From positions 62,001-126,000 of the forward strand of contig JANDJZ010000016.1 in NCBI GenBank assembly GCA_027943245.1: a stretch of 64,000 nucleotides of DNA, given 5' to 3'. Source of the DNA: Acanthamoeba sp. SK_2022b. Taxonomy: Eukaryota; Discosea; Longamoebia; Acanthamoebidae. Shown in pieces: positions 1-12,000 of the stretch (the stretch's first letter is position 1; each line of letters opens with the position of its first letter). The notes under the pieces were generated by a model. That model was not told the origin of the DNA and did no database searches. It saw only the letters and a list, made by a program, of their open reading frames with translations. A program made the position numbers and the translations under genes.

Positions 1-1
1 G

Positions 2-1474
2 GCTTGCACGGCCGTGTGCTTCCGCTTCTGGTTGCGGGCGGTCACCCAGGCTGACTTGGTGCGGCAGCATTTCGTGGGCGTTCAAGCGCAGAGAACAGGC
101 ACTGATGGACATGGCGGATCTTAAGGCGGCTGCGGTGGCTCTGTACCAATGCCATCGAGAATGGTGCGCACACTGTACAGCCGATTGAACATGCACGTCC
201 TCGGTCCTGTTAAGAGTCTCAGTATGTACATGTGTCGCCGTTGATGGAACACGTGCAGGGACCACGAAGAGGCGAGACAGCTGGCCAAGGTGCGTGGCAA
301 GAAGCGGCATACCAAAGAAGAAAGGGACGTGCACAAGATGCTCAGGAACAGTAAGACGGATAGTAGATACGCCACAGATCTCCTCACAACAAGCGGCCAG
401 TTCTCGCGAACGCAATCTGAGGTCAGCATGGGGGTACACCGCTTCTCGTGTCTCCGAGTGGCGATCCTCCGTTCATATGTGTCTGACTTTGAGTCACCAA
501 GACCTCGGAGGCCGAGGCGGAGACGGAAGCGGAACGAGAAGCGGAGGCGGTGCTATCAGACGACGAAGATGGAATCTACATCAACTATAACAACCACGGG
601 AGAATGGCATTGGAGATGCGGTATCGTTTACCCTTCCCTCGCCCACGTCTTCATTCTGCTTATCGCGAGGGCTTCCATTAGAACGCTGTTGATTGATCTC
701 TTCGAGGAGATCAAAGTCTTCTTGAAGCACGACGGCGGGCCGAGCACTCTCACGAAGATATACTATTTATTCGACCAGATATGGAAGGTCTTGTCACATC
801 TCGCTCCTCTACCCGCCCAGCTCTGCAAAGGCGCCAGCACCTGATACCGTAATCATTCTCTCCCGCAGCAACAAGATGAGCTAAGACTGCGCAATGAATG
901 GGTGGCGAGTCTGCTCTCTCGTGCTCTGCAGTATGTGTCTCTTTGCTTCCAACATGCAACATCCTGTGGCTGGCGTTTTCCCCTGCGCTGCTAACATGCA
1001 TGCTGTCCCTCGCTCTTAGATATCAGAGGTTCATGATGCTAGACTTTGAGAAGCTCAAAATCGTTCACGACTACCGAACAGCATCGACCCTGCGCGGCTA
1101 TGCCTTCGTCTTCTTGTCTATATTTCCAATTCTATTCGGGCCAGCGGTACGCGTTTCCCCTTCGTTCGTGCCCATGAAGTGCGCTCTACCCATTCACTCA
1201 CTTGTGGTGCGGGGTTCTGCGTCGGTCTAGTTCGCAGCGCTCGCTCGGGATTATGGCCTGTGGGCTGGCGTATTCACGGCGTTGATATCCAGCCTGATGT
1301 TCGTCACGCTAGGCAACATCCAGACGTTTGTTGAAGATCCCTTTGTACGCACACGATCCAGCCCAAGGCTCCGCCTTCTCGGACCTTCTCATCACGTTGC
1401 ACTTACAGGAAGGCGTCGGGGCTGACGCAGTCAACTTGGACATGCTGCACGAGATCGACCGCCACATGTTCTAG
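2..1474 (+). CDS. Membrane protein, C-terminal part (bestrophin-like?)
   Basis: This is a 5'-truncated multi-exon gene. Joined exons read through a charged helical region (DHEEARQLAKVRGKKRH), an acidic Glu/Ala-rich stretch ending LSDDEDG, and a helical part (LLIDLFEEIKVFLKHD). Then come two hydrophobic segments (GYAFVFLSIFPILFGPA and GLWAGVFTALISSLMFVTLG), a QTFVEDPFEGVG motif and a short tail ending in TAG at 1472-1474. Apparent introns lie near 167-260, 421-500, 620-670, 790-870, 930-1019, 1149-1230 and 1345-1409. Two late membrane helices followed by a DPF motif resemble bestrophin/RFP-TM anion-channel proteins and related uncharacterised membrane proteins. That is a resemblance only, because the N-terminal channel core lies outside the window. 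It is certainly coding and probably an integral membrane protein; the family is uncertain. Confidence 0.55.
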
Positions 1475-1938
1475 AGCCCTCTTCTGCGGGCGCACCAGTA
1501 TCCTGTGTGTAAATACTCAACATTGCAAGTGCTCAGGGAGTGTAAGTGCCCGATGATGGCCCCGACGCTCCCTCCCCGTGGCGTTTGCGGGCGCCCAAGA
1601 AAAGAGCCGTTGCGCAAAGCAAGGAAACCCTGTCGTTTTCTGCTGTCGACGTTAATAAAGGCACACTCCGTAAGACTCCGTGGGCGCGCAACAACCCAAC
1701 GGCGACGACAGGGGCGCTGCAGGAAAGCAGAGAAGTGACTGCCGCAGGGAGTGACTTCAGATCCGCCTGGCTTCTTGCCCGCTTGCGCTACAGAAGGAGC
1801 GCCTACACCATACGATCACAGCACTAGAAAAAGCGCGTGTGTGAAATACCCAGTGATTCTAGAACAGCAGCACCTGCGAGCAACGACACAACTTATCGAT
1901 CAGCCGCCCCCTCCAATTAATTTTCTTCTCAACACATA
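1475..1938. other. Intergenic region
   Basis: No convincing gene is visible here. An AATAAA-type hexamer near 1654 could serve the 3' end of the gene to the left. The part next to the following start codon should hold the promoter of the tetraspan gene, but no clear core element is recognisable. Confidence 0.5.
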
Positions 1939-2898
1939 ATGGGCTTCCCTCCACGCTGGCTAAACAGGCAATGCATCGCCTTCACGATGCTTTGCTTCCT
2001 CTCGGTGTTCCTCGTCATCTCGCTCTCGCTTCCGTGGTATGGAATCGTGCAAAACAACGTGCCACATCCGACATCTCAAAATGATACGATGGCCGCTCTG
2101 GTGGGGGTCTTCTACTGGACGGGCTATACGACTGCGGTGGCGCCCAACTACACCCAATCCTACGCTTCGCACAAGGGCTGGGACGAATTCCCGACGAATG
2201 GGCCGAAGAATATCTACATGGCCTGCATGGCGTTCACCCTGCTCGCCCTCATCTTCTCGGTAGGCCTGGCGTTCTTCGTGCTCGTGGCCTCAATGCTCAG
2301 GAACTCCCGACGGTGGTTCGATCTCGTCTGCTGTGGCAAGACCAAGTGGATCCTCTTCGGCGTGTCGCTCGTGATCGTCGGCTTCGTCTTCCTCTCTTGG
2401 GTCATCTTCTTCGGATTCTCCAAGGCACTCGGCGATGACGGCTCCATCTGCCCCGACCCCGATTACGTCGGCACCAACCGCCTCTGGTGCGGATCTTTCC
2501 TCGGCGCCAATTCCAGCCTCGGTCGCCTCCATTCGCAGTACGCATGGGCCCCCAGCATCGGTTGGATCTTTGCCGTTTTCAGCATGGTGTGGGCCCTCGG
2601 CGTTTCGTTCTTCCTCTTCATCGTCAAGCCCGCCGAGCACTACCAGAAGCTGGGCGAGGATGGCGTTGACAAGCACGAGCGAGACCCCGCCTACGATGGC
2701 CGCGGTGGCTACGATGCCCGCAGCAACTACGGTGGCGGCTATGGCGGTGCCTCTGGTGGCGGTGGCTACGGCGGTGGCTACGGTGGCGGTTACGACCAGC
2801 GCAGCGGCGGCTATGGCGGCGACGAGAAGTATGGCGGACGCGGTGGCGGCTATGGCGGCGGCTACGGTGGCGGTGGCGGCGGCTACGACAAGTATTGA
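1939..2898 (+). CDS. Four-helix membrane protein with Gly/Tyr-rich tail
   Basis: A single uninterrupted exon encodes 319 residues, unusual in this intron-rich window. Four hydrophobic segments are visible: about residues 12-34 (CIAFTMLCFLSVFLVISLSL), 92-118, 133-158 and 206-232. A longer loop between helices 1 and 2 carries N-x-S/T sites (NDT, NYT), and an NSS site lies between helices 3 and 4. This layout resembles claudin/SUR7-type tetraspan proteins. After helix 4 the last 80 or so residues form a low-complexity cytoplasmic tail of GGYGGG and GYD units, of the kind that mediates weak multivalent contacts. The long second loop and the topology suggest a plasma-membrane or contractile-vacuole organiser, but no specific family is recognised. 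The start is the first ATG of the frame. Confidence 0.8.
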   Translation: MGFPPRWLNRQCIAFTMLCFLSVFLVISLSLPWYGIVQNNVPHPTSQNDTMAALVGVFYWTGYTTAVAPNYTQSYASHKGWDEFPTNGPKNIYMACMAFTLLALIFSVGLAFFVLVASMLRNSRRWFDLVCCGKTKWILFGVSLVIVGFVFLSWVIFFGFSKALGDDGSICPDPDYVGTNRLWCGSFLGANSSLGRLHSQYAWAPSIGWIFAVFSMVWALGVSFFLFIVKPAEHYQKLGEDGVDKHERDPAYDGRGGYDARSNYGGGYGGASGGGGYGGGYGGGYDQRSGGYGGDEKYGGRGGGYGGGYGGGGGGYDKY

Positions 2899-3545
2899 GC
2901 TTAGGTTATTACTTCCCTATCTCTATCCTCTCCTCTCTTCTCTGTTTTCTCCCTTCCCGCTTTTCTGTTTCTTGAGTCTCCCGCTATCCTTCTTTGTGGA
3001 GTTCGTAAGGAGGATAAGTTGTAAAGATGAGCTTCGTCACCACCCATCCCTGATGGTCTCTCTCTCTCTCTCTCTCGTGTCATGTGAGTCCTCCACTCCT
3101 TTTCTCTCTCTGGTCCGTGCCTCCACTTGACCCTCATCCTCACCTGAGTGTATTCCCTACGGTTATAACACATAAACAACATCATTTATTCTCGTACGAA
3201 CGACACGAACCAGCTACCAGAACCGCCCCAATTCAGCACCGAGGGAGCCGATTGGCCGTGCGCAACCGTTGTTTTTTGGGGACGCGCCAGCCTGCCCGTC
3301 GTGGCACACAGCAACAGAGAACAAAAAGGAGGCAAGGAAGGGCGCTGCGAGAGGCAGCGGCGTGGCATGCAATTTTTGATGAAGAGGCGGAAAGAAAACG
3401 AAGGAACCCAATCGGTACTTGCTGCCTCCTGATTACCATCACGGAAAGGGAGAGGCTGGTGCCTTTCTTAGAAAGATGCAAGAATCGGAATGGTGGAATC
3501 GACTCTTTTGATTTTGGCTCTTTTGTTTGACACCAACCGACCGTA
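2899..3545. other. Intergenic region with CT-rich tracts
   Basis: This stretch holds the probable 3' UTR of the tetraspan gene (CT-rich from about 2915, with a TC run near 3057-3076) and the upstream region of the SH2 kinase. Open frames exist on both strands but have no recognisable similarity and poor codon structure. No gene is called. Confidence 0.5.
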
Positions 3546-5924
3546 ATGTTTGTCATGAAACAAAAGGGTGAAGATGGAAGAACACACATGTTTCATAGCG
3601 GGCCTCCTGAAATCGGGCCTGGCGAGGTCGAAAAGTTAGGCGTTCTGGGTGATGGTTCTTTTGGCACAGTGTATAGGTTCGGTTCTGCCCTCCTCCTCCT
3701 TGAGCCTTCTATTGAAACAGCAATCTGCCCCCTCTAACTGTGCTCTTGGCATTTGTAGGGGTCGCTGTCGTTCGCAGGAGGTGGCAATTAAGGTGTTGCA
3801 CCGACAAGATCTCGATGAGCACTCCCTCAATGCCTTCCGAAAAGAGGTGGAGATTGTGAGTCGCATCTTCCACCCCAACATTCTGCTGTACATGGGTGCC
3901 TGTACGATACCTGGACACATGTGCATTATCACCGAGCTTATGCACAAAGGCGACCTCGAGTCACTGCTGCATGATGAAAAGGTAAGGAAGCCCCAGTGTG
4001 CCTCCCTCTAGCAATCAATCTCTTATCCTTTTAATTTTTAGGCTGCTCTGCCGATCGTGCTGCGAATGCGTATGGCAAGGGATGCGGCGCTGGGCATGAC
4101 CTGGCTGCACTCCTCCAATCCCGTATTTATTCACCGCGACTTGAAAACATCCAACTTGCTGGTGGGCGACGATTACAACATTAAGCTGTGCGATTTTGGC
4201 CTTAGCGTGCGTTGCCCCCCCCCCCCCCTCTCTTCTCTCTTCTCTCTCTGACACTAACTTTGACTTGGTTCTCGTGCACCTCTCACTGCAGCAAATCAAA
4301 CAAAGGGGAGAGAACCTGCGTGATGGCGTAGAAGGTGCCAAGGGCACGCCGCTGTGGATGGCGCCCGAAGTGATGGCGGGAGAGATCTTCAACGAGAAGG
4401 CCGACGTGTATTCCTTCGGCATCGTGCTCTGGGAAATCCTGACTCGTCAAGAGCCGTTCAAGGGTATCACCGTCCTCAGCCACACGCTATGCACCCTTGT
4501 CGTTCTCTCACGCGGAGCCGTGCTCAACACCTCTCCCCTAAACCGCTTCTCTCCATTCCAGAATTTGACAACTACGAAGAGTTCAGGAACGCCATCTGCA
4601 ATCGCCACGTGAGGCCCGTCATTCCGCCCGGCACCCACCCAGCGCTCAAGCAGCTGATCGAGGCGTGCTGGCACCACGACCCCAGCAAGCGGTATTCCGC
4701 CTCTCTTTGACCGCCTACCCCCCTGACCCCCTCTCACGACGCGGGCTCACGCGGTCCCCCCCCCCGGCGGTATGTTGATGTCCCTCACGCAGGCCCGCCT
4801 TCCCGGCCATCGTAGCGGCACTGGAGTACATAATTGTCGACACTGGCATCCTGGACAACCACGGCCGCAAGCTGTGGAAGGACTACTTCCTCAAGAAGGC
4901 ACCGTTCCTTTGCCATCCCTCCCCCTTCTTCTTTCGCGACTGACGGTCCGTCCCTCTTTTCAACGACAGGACAAGGTGGCCTGGACCGACTTCCTCCGAG
5001 TCTTCATGAACATCATGCCCTCGACCGAAGACCCCCAGACCCGCATCCTCAACATCAAGTGTCTCTATGCACTACTGGGTACCGCCATCTCCTCCTCCAC
5101 CCTCCACCCACCCCCGCGCCAGTTCGTTTTTCCTAAAGGAAGAGGAGACTCACGCTGGGCCGACGCCTATGTGGACAGTCGAGAAGGGCAGGGACGGCGA
5201 CGAGATGGTCACGATGGAGGGGTTCGGCAACTTCCTGTCGTGGTTCGGGCCTATGCTCTCCGATCAGCTCCCGCCGTTGATGGAACGGGTAAGCCATGTT
5301 GCTCGCTCGGACACGCACGACACACCCGCTTCTCAAGCTGGCCGCTGCGACTCACTGTTCGCTTCTTGCCCCGCCGCCTCTCTCTCTCTCTCTCCCCCTC
5401 TCCCTCAAGGTGCGCTCGGTGCTCAGGAAGAGCTATTTCCACGGTGACATCAGCACCAGGGACGCCGAGGGCCAGCTGGCCGGCACACACGTACGTTGCC
5501 GTCCTCACCCCCACCGCCACCGACACCTCCACCGGCGCCATCGCCTCTGGTCTCACACGCGATCGCGTATCAGGTGGGCACCTTCCTGGTGCGGTTCAGC
5601 ACGTCCTCGCCAGGCTTCTACACGATCTCCAAGGTCGCGTCGGATGGCTCCATCCAGCACCAGAGGATCATCCACCACCCCAATCAACCGGCCTTCTACA
5701 TGAACAACAGGGTACAGGGCTCACCCCTCCTCCGCTTGTCGTGGTCCAGTTCACGCACCGACTCACCACGGTGATCCCTGTAATGACCCGCAACGCAGGC
5801 CTACGCTTCGCTCGAGGACCTCATCAACCAGAACGCGAGGGAGCTCAACCTCATCAGTGCCTGCCTGGGTTCTCGCTTCTCGGCCCTCTTCGTGGAGCAG
5901 AGTATATCCGGCTACGTGCAGTAG
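3546..5924 (+). CDS. TKL-type protein kinase with C-terminal SH2 domain (SHK-like)
   Basis: About ten exons encode a kinase domain followed by a linker and an SH2 domain. The kinase shows a glycine loop (GDGSFGTVYRG), the ATP lysine in VAIKVL, the catalytic loop HRDLKTSN, DFGLS and the APE-type WMAPEV. HRDLKTSN and the overall layout are typical of tyrosine-kinase-like kinases of the Dictyostelium SHK group rather than true tyrosine kinases. A linker with FGNFLSWFGPM leads into an SH2 domain starting YFHGDIS and containing the phosphotyrosine-binding FLVRFS motif with its invariant arginine. The protein probably docks on phosphotyrosine and phosphorylates Ser/Thr/Tyr at the cortex. One intron, about 4900-4969, fits the frame only with a GC-AG border. 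The gene ends with TAG at 5922-5924. Confidence 0.85.
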
Positions 5925-6217
5925 ATTCGAGAGGCCGAGAAGCCATGTGTTCTCTTCGCCCAGGGCGAACAGCCCTCTCCTCTCTGCAAGAAAACCAAGA
6001 AGAGTAAAGGCCCGCTGGTTCTCCCACGTTCTGTTATTACCTGTAGTATGTTGCTTGTTGAGCGGGCATGGTAAAGCTCATCCCAAGCTTGCCGACAACG
6101 TTTCTCAGCATTTTCTGTTCCGGAAACAGAAAGAAATTGGTTTTCCCTAACTGGAAGAAGCGGCGAAACGTTGTGATAATCTTGAACGCTGGGCTTGGTG
6201 CATCAATTTGTCGAGTG

Positions 6218-9025
6218 ATGGAAGCATCTGAGGAGGCACTACCAATGAGTGTCCTCAACATCAACAACTTGCCTGGTACCTAACTCGCCCCGTGATTCCG
6301 GGACCGACGAATCTTCACTGTGATCAGTTGAACATCCTGACTCATCTCCTCCAACGCTGCCCGCCACAATCAACATGAAGATGAGACGCTGTTGGCAGTG
6401 ATGCAGTGTCTGTCCCCGCACGACCTGCTGACGGCCGAGCTGGTGTGCCAGCGGTGGCGCGGCGTGGCCACCGACCACAAGGTTCTGTGGCGGGCGCACT
6501 TTGAGAGCTCGCCCTTCTCGCGCTGGTGGACACCCTACCGCCCCTCGCACGACTTTGCTGCGCTCAAGGGTACACCCCTTCTCCTTCCTTCTTCTCTGCT
6601 TTGAGTGGCAAGGCCCTGACGACCGTTTCCTGCTGCGACATGTAGCGACCAACCGACCGAAGAAGATCGACTACAAGTGGGAGTACCTCACCAAGAGCAG
6701 ATGCACGGAGCTCTGGCTCAAGTTTGCGTCGTTTCGTCGCGTTAGCCGTGGCGTACGTCTCTGAACCTGTCCCCTTTGGCCGCGCTATCGCTCTCTCATC
6801 GCCCGCCCCTCCCGCACACGCAATGGCGCGCCTCGTCGGCCAGCTACGAGATCACGGCGACGACTACGGCGCCGTCGTCAAGTGGTCGCGTAACGAAAGC
6901 GCCACAGGCGGCCTGGGCCCGGTGCGTGCCGCTTATCCCTCTCTTTATGATAATGTTCTCCCCCCTATCAACTTCGGTCAATGGCTTACACGGCGTGGTC
7001 TCCATTTCTCCGCTTGTCCCAGGACCGCATCGCCATCCGTGCTGTCCTCGTGGGCGGAGGCAGCGTTGGATGCCACACGCTATCATCGGCGCTGGGCAAG
7101 TATGTCTCTCCAGCAATCGCAGGCCAGTTATGGTCAGCGCGCTCACCTGATGAAACACACACACACAGGCTCTTCCCGGGGGCGTGCATCTCGCTGGACC
7201 AGGGAATGGACGTGCTGACGAATCCGCTGTCGCGCGTCCAACTAGTCATCACGCGCGATGAGGAGGTCGAGGCCGAGGCGCTGCTCGCCTACAGGCGCGA
7301 GGTGGCCGGGACGCCCTTCACCTTTGGCCCGCTGCCACTCGAGGTGGAGCTCGAGGTGGCCGACATTTGTACCGTGTCCCCCCCCGCTCTCCCCCCTCTA
7401 CTCGCGGCGCATCTACTCACGCCCAGGGCGTGTCGTTCGCGTCGGGCGCAGTTTCGGTGGAGGGCCGAAACGAGCTGGTCCGGAACGAACTGTTCGAGAG
7501 CGTGAGGCCGACGGTGGTGCTGGCCGCCTTCTCGCTCGAGAACTTTCGATCGTTCAACGAACTTCGCGAAAAGGTGCGGCCACCGCCGATCCCGAGTCGA
7601 GTGCGTGGGTAGCGGCAGCGGCTCACGCTGGGCCTGTTGCTCGAGCAGGTGTTGCCCGCGGTGCGCTCGCGGCTCAACGATCTGCCCATCCTGCTGGTGG
7701 GCACCAAGTCGGATACGAGGCAGGGCAGCGGCGTCCCCGACGCCATCGATTCCTTCTTCCGCGTCAGCACCGCCAGTCCCGACTACCGCCAGGTGCGCTC
7801 CCCCCCCCCCTCCCTCTCCCTTTCCGTCCACCAAACCCGAGAACTCGCGCGCACGGGTTTCAGCCTGGCTCACCTACCGACACAAACGCGCCCAACATCA
7901 ACAGGGACTGGAGCTCGCCTACGAGGTTGGCGCCAAAAACTACGTCGAGTGTTCGATCCTGACCCGCGAGGGGCTCGGCGCCGTGCTGAGCGAAACCGCC
8001 GAGCTCGGTACGCGTGTGCTCCGCAAGCTCGAGTCATGCTCGGTGACACCGGCGGGCCTGCTGCTGGCTCGAGTGGGTTGTGTGATGTGCTCTCGGCTGA
8101 CCCCACCCAACCGACGTACGTTCGCGATGCGCGCAGGCGTGCGGCACATGTTGCAGTTTTTCGGGCGGGGCCTGGAGAACAGGCCCCACGGCCTGCAATG
8201 GGAGGGCGAGGGCCAGACCGAAGTACACGAGACCATACGCTGCAATGGATGCGGGGTACGCCCCCCCCTCCAAAACCCAATGCTGTCTGCCAAGTGTTCT
8301 CTGGACGCGTCCTGATCTCCGTTGGCTGCTCAGGTGGCGCCGGTAGTGGGGAATTGCTACAAGTGCGATACGTGTCCCGACTACCATCTGTGCGAGGCGT
8401 GCCGTCGGAGCAAGGATCACAGCCCCAATCACACTTTCAAGCTCTGGCACACCAAAAAGAAGCGGCGCGTCAAGAGGTACGTCGAGCCGAGAGGCGCCGT
8501 CCCCGTCACCGGCCCTTCTGCTCTCGTTCGTGCGTGGCGCGCTGACACCCACACGCGTGCAGGCACACGCATCGGACGACGTCGTTTCGTGAGGGCTTCC
8601 GTCACCGAAGCTCGTTCACCGAAGAGGAAGAGGAAGAGGGGGCAGATGGGGAGGCAAGTGCGGGAGGCGGCGAGGAGGAGACGACTCCGGAGGGGTCACT
8701 CTCCGCCATGATGCAGGAGGCGGAGACCCAGGGCAGGAAGGCGGCCGCGGAAGAGGTGCGGCGGGAGAAAGAGGAGATCAGGAAGAAGGGGAGCGAGTCC
8801 TTCCAGAAGACGGGGCTGGGCGACAGCTGGAAGGAGAGCGTGGAGGACATCTTCCGCATGTTCTCTAAATCGCCCGAGTCCCAGGCCAAGCGCAAACGCG
8901 CATCCTCTTCTTCCGATGGAGACGATCTCGCGCCAACCACCATGACGACGAGTGCCACAACACCGCTTGCACAGCCTTCATCTTCTTCAAGCCCTATCAC
9001 CATCAAAAAGGCACGAACAGGATAG
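6218..9025 (+). CDS. F-box / Rho-like pseudo-GTPase / ZZ zinc-finger protein
   Basis: Joined exons give one frame from ATG 6218 to TAG 9023-9025. The N-terminus is an F-box (LPDETLLAVMQCLSPHDLL, then VCQRWR). Next is a Rho-family fold: VLVGGGSVGCHTL sits at the P-loop, VVLAAFSLENFRSFNELRE and LPILLVGTKSDTR match the Rho core and G4, and YVECSILTREGL matches G5. The P-loop lacks the GKT/S lysine (GC-H instead), no DTAGQE-like G3 is seen, and switch I has no clear threonine. Then comes a ZZ-type finger (CNGCG, CYKCDTCPDYHLCEAC, and HSPNH). An acidic, then basic, helical tail ends in a KK-rich segment. The F-box suggests an SCF ubiquitin-ligase adaptor; the pseudo-GTPase and ZZ would recruit substrates. 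The 3' end faces the next gene with only 46 bp between stop codons. Confidence 0.8.
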
Positions 9026-9030
9026 AGCGA

Positions 9031-9036
9031 ATAAAA
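9031..9036 (+). terminator. Possible poly(A) signal AATAAA
   Basis: AATAAA lies just after the TAG of the F-box/pseudoRho/ZZ gene, inside the 46-bp gap before the stop codon of the oppositely transcribed transporter gene. The two transcripts therefore probably overlap at their 3' ends. Confidence 0.4.
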
Positions 9037-9071
9037 GACACACATCGACGACCAGGCGGAGGATCTTCTCC

Positions 9072-12000
9072 TCAGTAGTAGCGAGTCCACCCAAAGACGC
9101 CGCGCGGGGCCATCTCCGGGACGAACTTGGTGAGACGCTGCCACATGACCGGCGAGACGCCGTCGTAGACCATGCCGCCCACCTGCTGGATCCTCTCGGG
9201 AATCGCCCAGCGCAGGCACCGTAGGAAACGGGCCTTCTGGCCTGCAATGACGCATGCCAAGGTCAATAACACAACAACTCAAGAGCCTTTCACAGGCAAT
9301 GAGTTACCCAGTAGAGGCGCGAAGTTGATGACGAACGGCACCAGCACAGCCCACCTTTCGGCCGAAGTAGACTCCCAAATCCGCCTTGTCTAAAGATAAC
9401 AACAGCAAGCATTATTTGATTGATTAGTAAAGCGTAACTTGGGTACACAACGGTGGAGCTCGTACCAGCTTGCGAGTGATCTTGGGGCTGAAGTACTTCT
9501 TGGGGACATGGTTGACGTAGAGCTCTTCGTACTCCAAGTGCTCGATCAGGTGCTCGATCAAGGTGGGCATCATCTTCTTGAGATCTTGAACAGCCTGCAG
9601 CCACTAGGTCAGCGCAAACGCAAATGTGCGCGAGTGCACCCATCAGCGCACGTTTGATTTCGCGCTTCCGTCCCCCACCAGTAGGCTGTCCACAGCCGCC
9701 GCGGCTTCGTTCAGTTCGTGCTCGCCCTCGGTGTGTTCCTATGCAACGCACGCGCTAAGAAAACACCAACTCTGGCACACACATAGGCACAAGTCCTCGG
9801 ATTGGAGTACCTTGGTGACGAAGCGGCAGTAGCCGGGGAAGTAGCCGTTGATGAAGGGGTAGAGGATCTGCTCCTCGTGGTGGGAGTGCTCAGCGTGCAT
9901 CATCTGGACGGTCTTGAATATCCTCACGAAGCGCACGATGCTCTTCTCGTCGTCCGCATCCAGGAAGCGGCCATACCTACCATCACAAAGTTGCCCTGCC
10001 GTTTAGATACGCTCTTTCGCGGCGTGATGGCGTGATGGCAGACCGTTCCAATTTTTTGGCAGCGCCGCGTAGAGCAAAGTGGATGATCTTCATGAAGGAG
10101 AGCGGGCCCCACTTCTCGTTGGGCACGAACAGGTCGGCCCTCTTTTGGAGAAGCACGAGGGTGTGGAGGGTGCACATGGCCACCACGAATGTAACAAGGA
10201 TCAGCGACATCCAGCTGAGCGCCTTGAGCAGGCCTGACTCGACGAGCTGGTAGTAGTCCATCGTCACCACCGATAACGTGGCCAGCGGGAACGTGTAGCC
10301 CCAATAGCTCATCTCGAACCTTCATTGGAGCCCAATCATCCATCATAAGCATCATCATCGAAGCACGCGAATAGAGTGACTGACCTGTTACGACCAAAGT
10401 AGTGGTGAAGCGTCATGTAGGCCAGCACCAAGAAGGTGCCCACCGCTGCGAAGTACAGCATCCTAACGTGCAGGCCGACGAGAAAAGGCGGTGAGTAGAC
10501 ATAGGGAAAGAGGCTTGCTCTTGACTCAGGGGAGAGGCGGAGTGGGGATTGGGAAGCCTACCGTGGGTAGTAGTCCAGAGCCCATGGATCGCAGTGACAG
10601 TTGGCGGCCTTAATGGCGACGTAGGAGCTGCAGGCCACCGAGATGGCCGCCAGCCAGACGAACAGCGATGACGTCAACCTGTCGTCTGTTGGCGCGCATG
10701 CATGATACAAAAACGCACGGTGTCAGGCTACTGCGTGGGCTGATAGGGGATGAGGCTTACGATTTACCCAAGGCCTCACGCGTAGTGACCCGAAAGATTG
10801 ACATAACGAAGAGCGGGATCCAATAGAGGATCGCGAAGCCATACCACAGCCAAGCGACCTGGCATGTGACCACACAATGTGCCAGTCAACGTGGGAGATA
10901 GCTGGCGGGGAGAGCCAAGACAGAGAGAATCGCAGGGTGGCCGTACCTCGTCGTAGCCGTCGTCGAGCCTGGGGGCCACCAGTGCAGCGACGAGGTTGCC
11001 CACAACAGGTATCATCCAGTTGGGGTTGATAGTTTCGATGTAGTGGGGCACGAGCATCCAGCGCGAGACCGCGATCACGCCCAAGAGCAGCTGGACTGGC
11101 GCGGAGATCCACTGGAACCATTCCCCACTCGTAAATTCGCAGCATCAGGTAAACCATGTCACGTGAGGAGCAGCGTACAAACAACACTTTGGCCAGGTCG
11201 TTGTGGTCGCTCTCGATCAGGAACGAGAGCAGCAAAATGTTGAGCGTCACTGCCGAGAAGAACGGGCCCTGAACTGTAACATGGTGGCGTCAAGTTGGGT
11301 AAGCCCAAGCTGCGCAGGAGAAAAGCTGAATTGGAGAAGGGGCTTCGGCAAGGGGAGCAGTACTGGGGCAGTCCCACTCCGACAAGACCTTCCGCGGGTA
11401 GAGGAACATCTTGACGACGTAGACGGCGGCCAACAGGACAAACAGGGCCGCGCCGGCAATACCGAAGGTCGCCCACCAGCCCTTGGCAGGGCCCACGAAC
11501 ACGGCGTCGCACACGCACCTTGGCGAAATTGGAAGTGGCCAGCGGTAAGGCGGCGCCAACAACACGCTTTGTGGGCTCAAGAGTGTACCACGCGACGGCC
11601 ATGCCCAAGATGCCCATTGGGACACCCATGTAGGTGATCTTCATGTTCCGGATCGGGTTCCATTCATAGCGGATCATCTCCTCCGTGTGCGGAGTACCAA
11701 AGGCCGCGCGCCTTTCGTGCAGCCTGTACCGCCATCACGAACAAGTGAGTCCCACTCACAGACAAGCCCACCGTGTGGCCGGAGGGAGAGGGAGAGAGAG
11801 AAAGAGGGGGAGGGAAGCGTACAGGCGGCCGTCGTTATGTTCAAAGTTCCCAAGCTCCTGCTCCTTACTTATGAGGTTGATGATCTGCTTGACCTCCTTC
11901 TCCCTGAATTTTGGCTCGAACCTGACCTGCTTCTTGCCGTCGAGCAACTTGCCCTGCCAGATACGCTGGCCGAGCGAGCGGTCAGCCTTGTTGCCGCGCT

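Noticed and set aside
2290..2676. Long antisense frame opposite the tetraspan gene
   Set aside because: GC-rich coding DNA commonly leaves the antisense strand open; the sense frame has membrane helices and a proper start.
4772..6007. 411-residue plus-strand frame inside the first SH2 kinase
   Set aside because: It runs through introns in a shifted frame; the spliced reading gives kinase and SH2 motifs.
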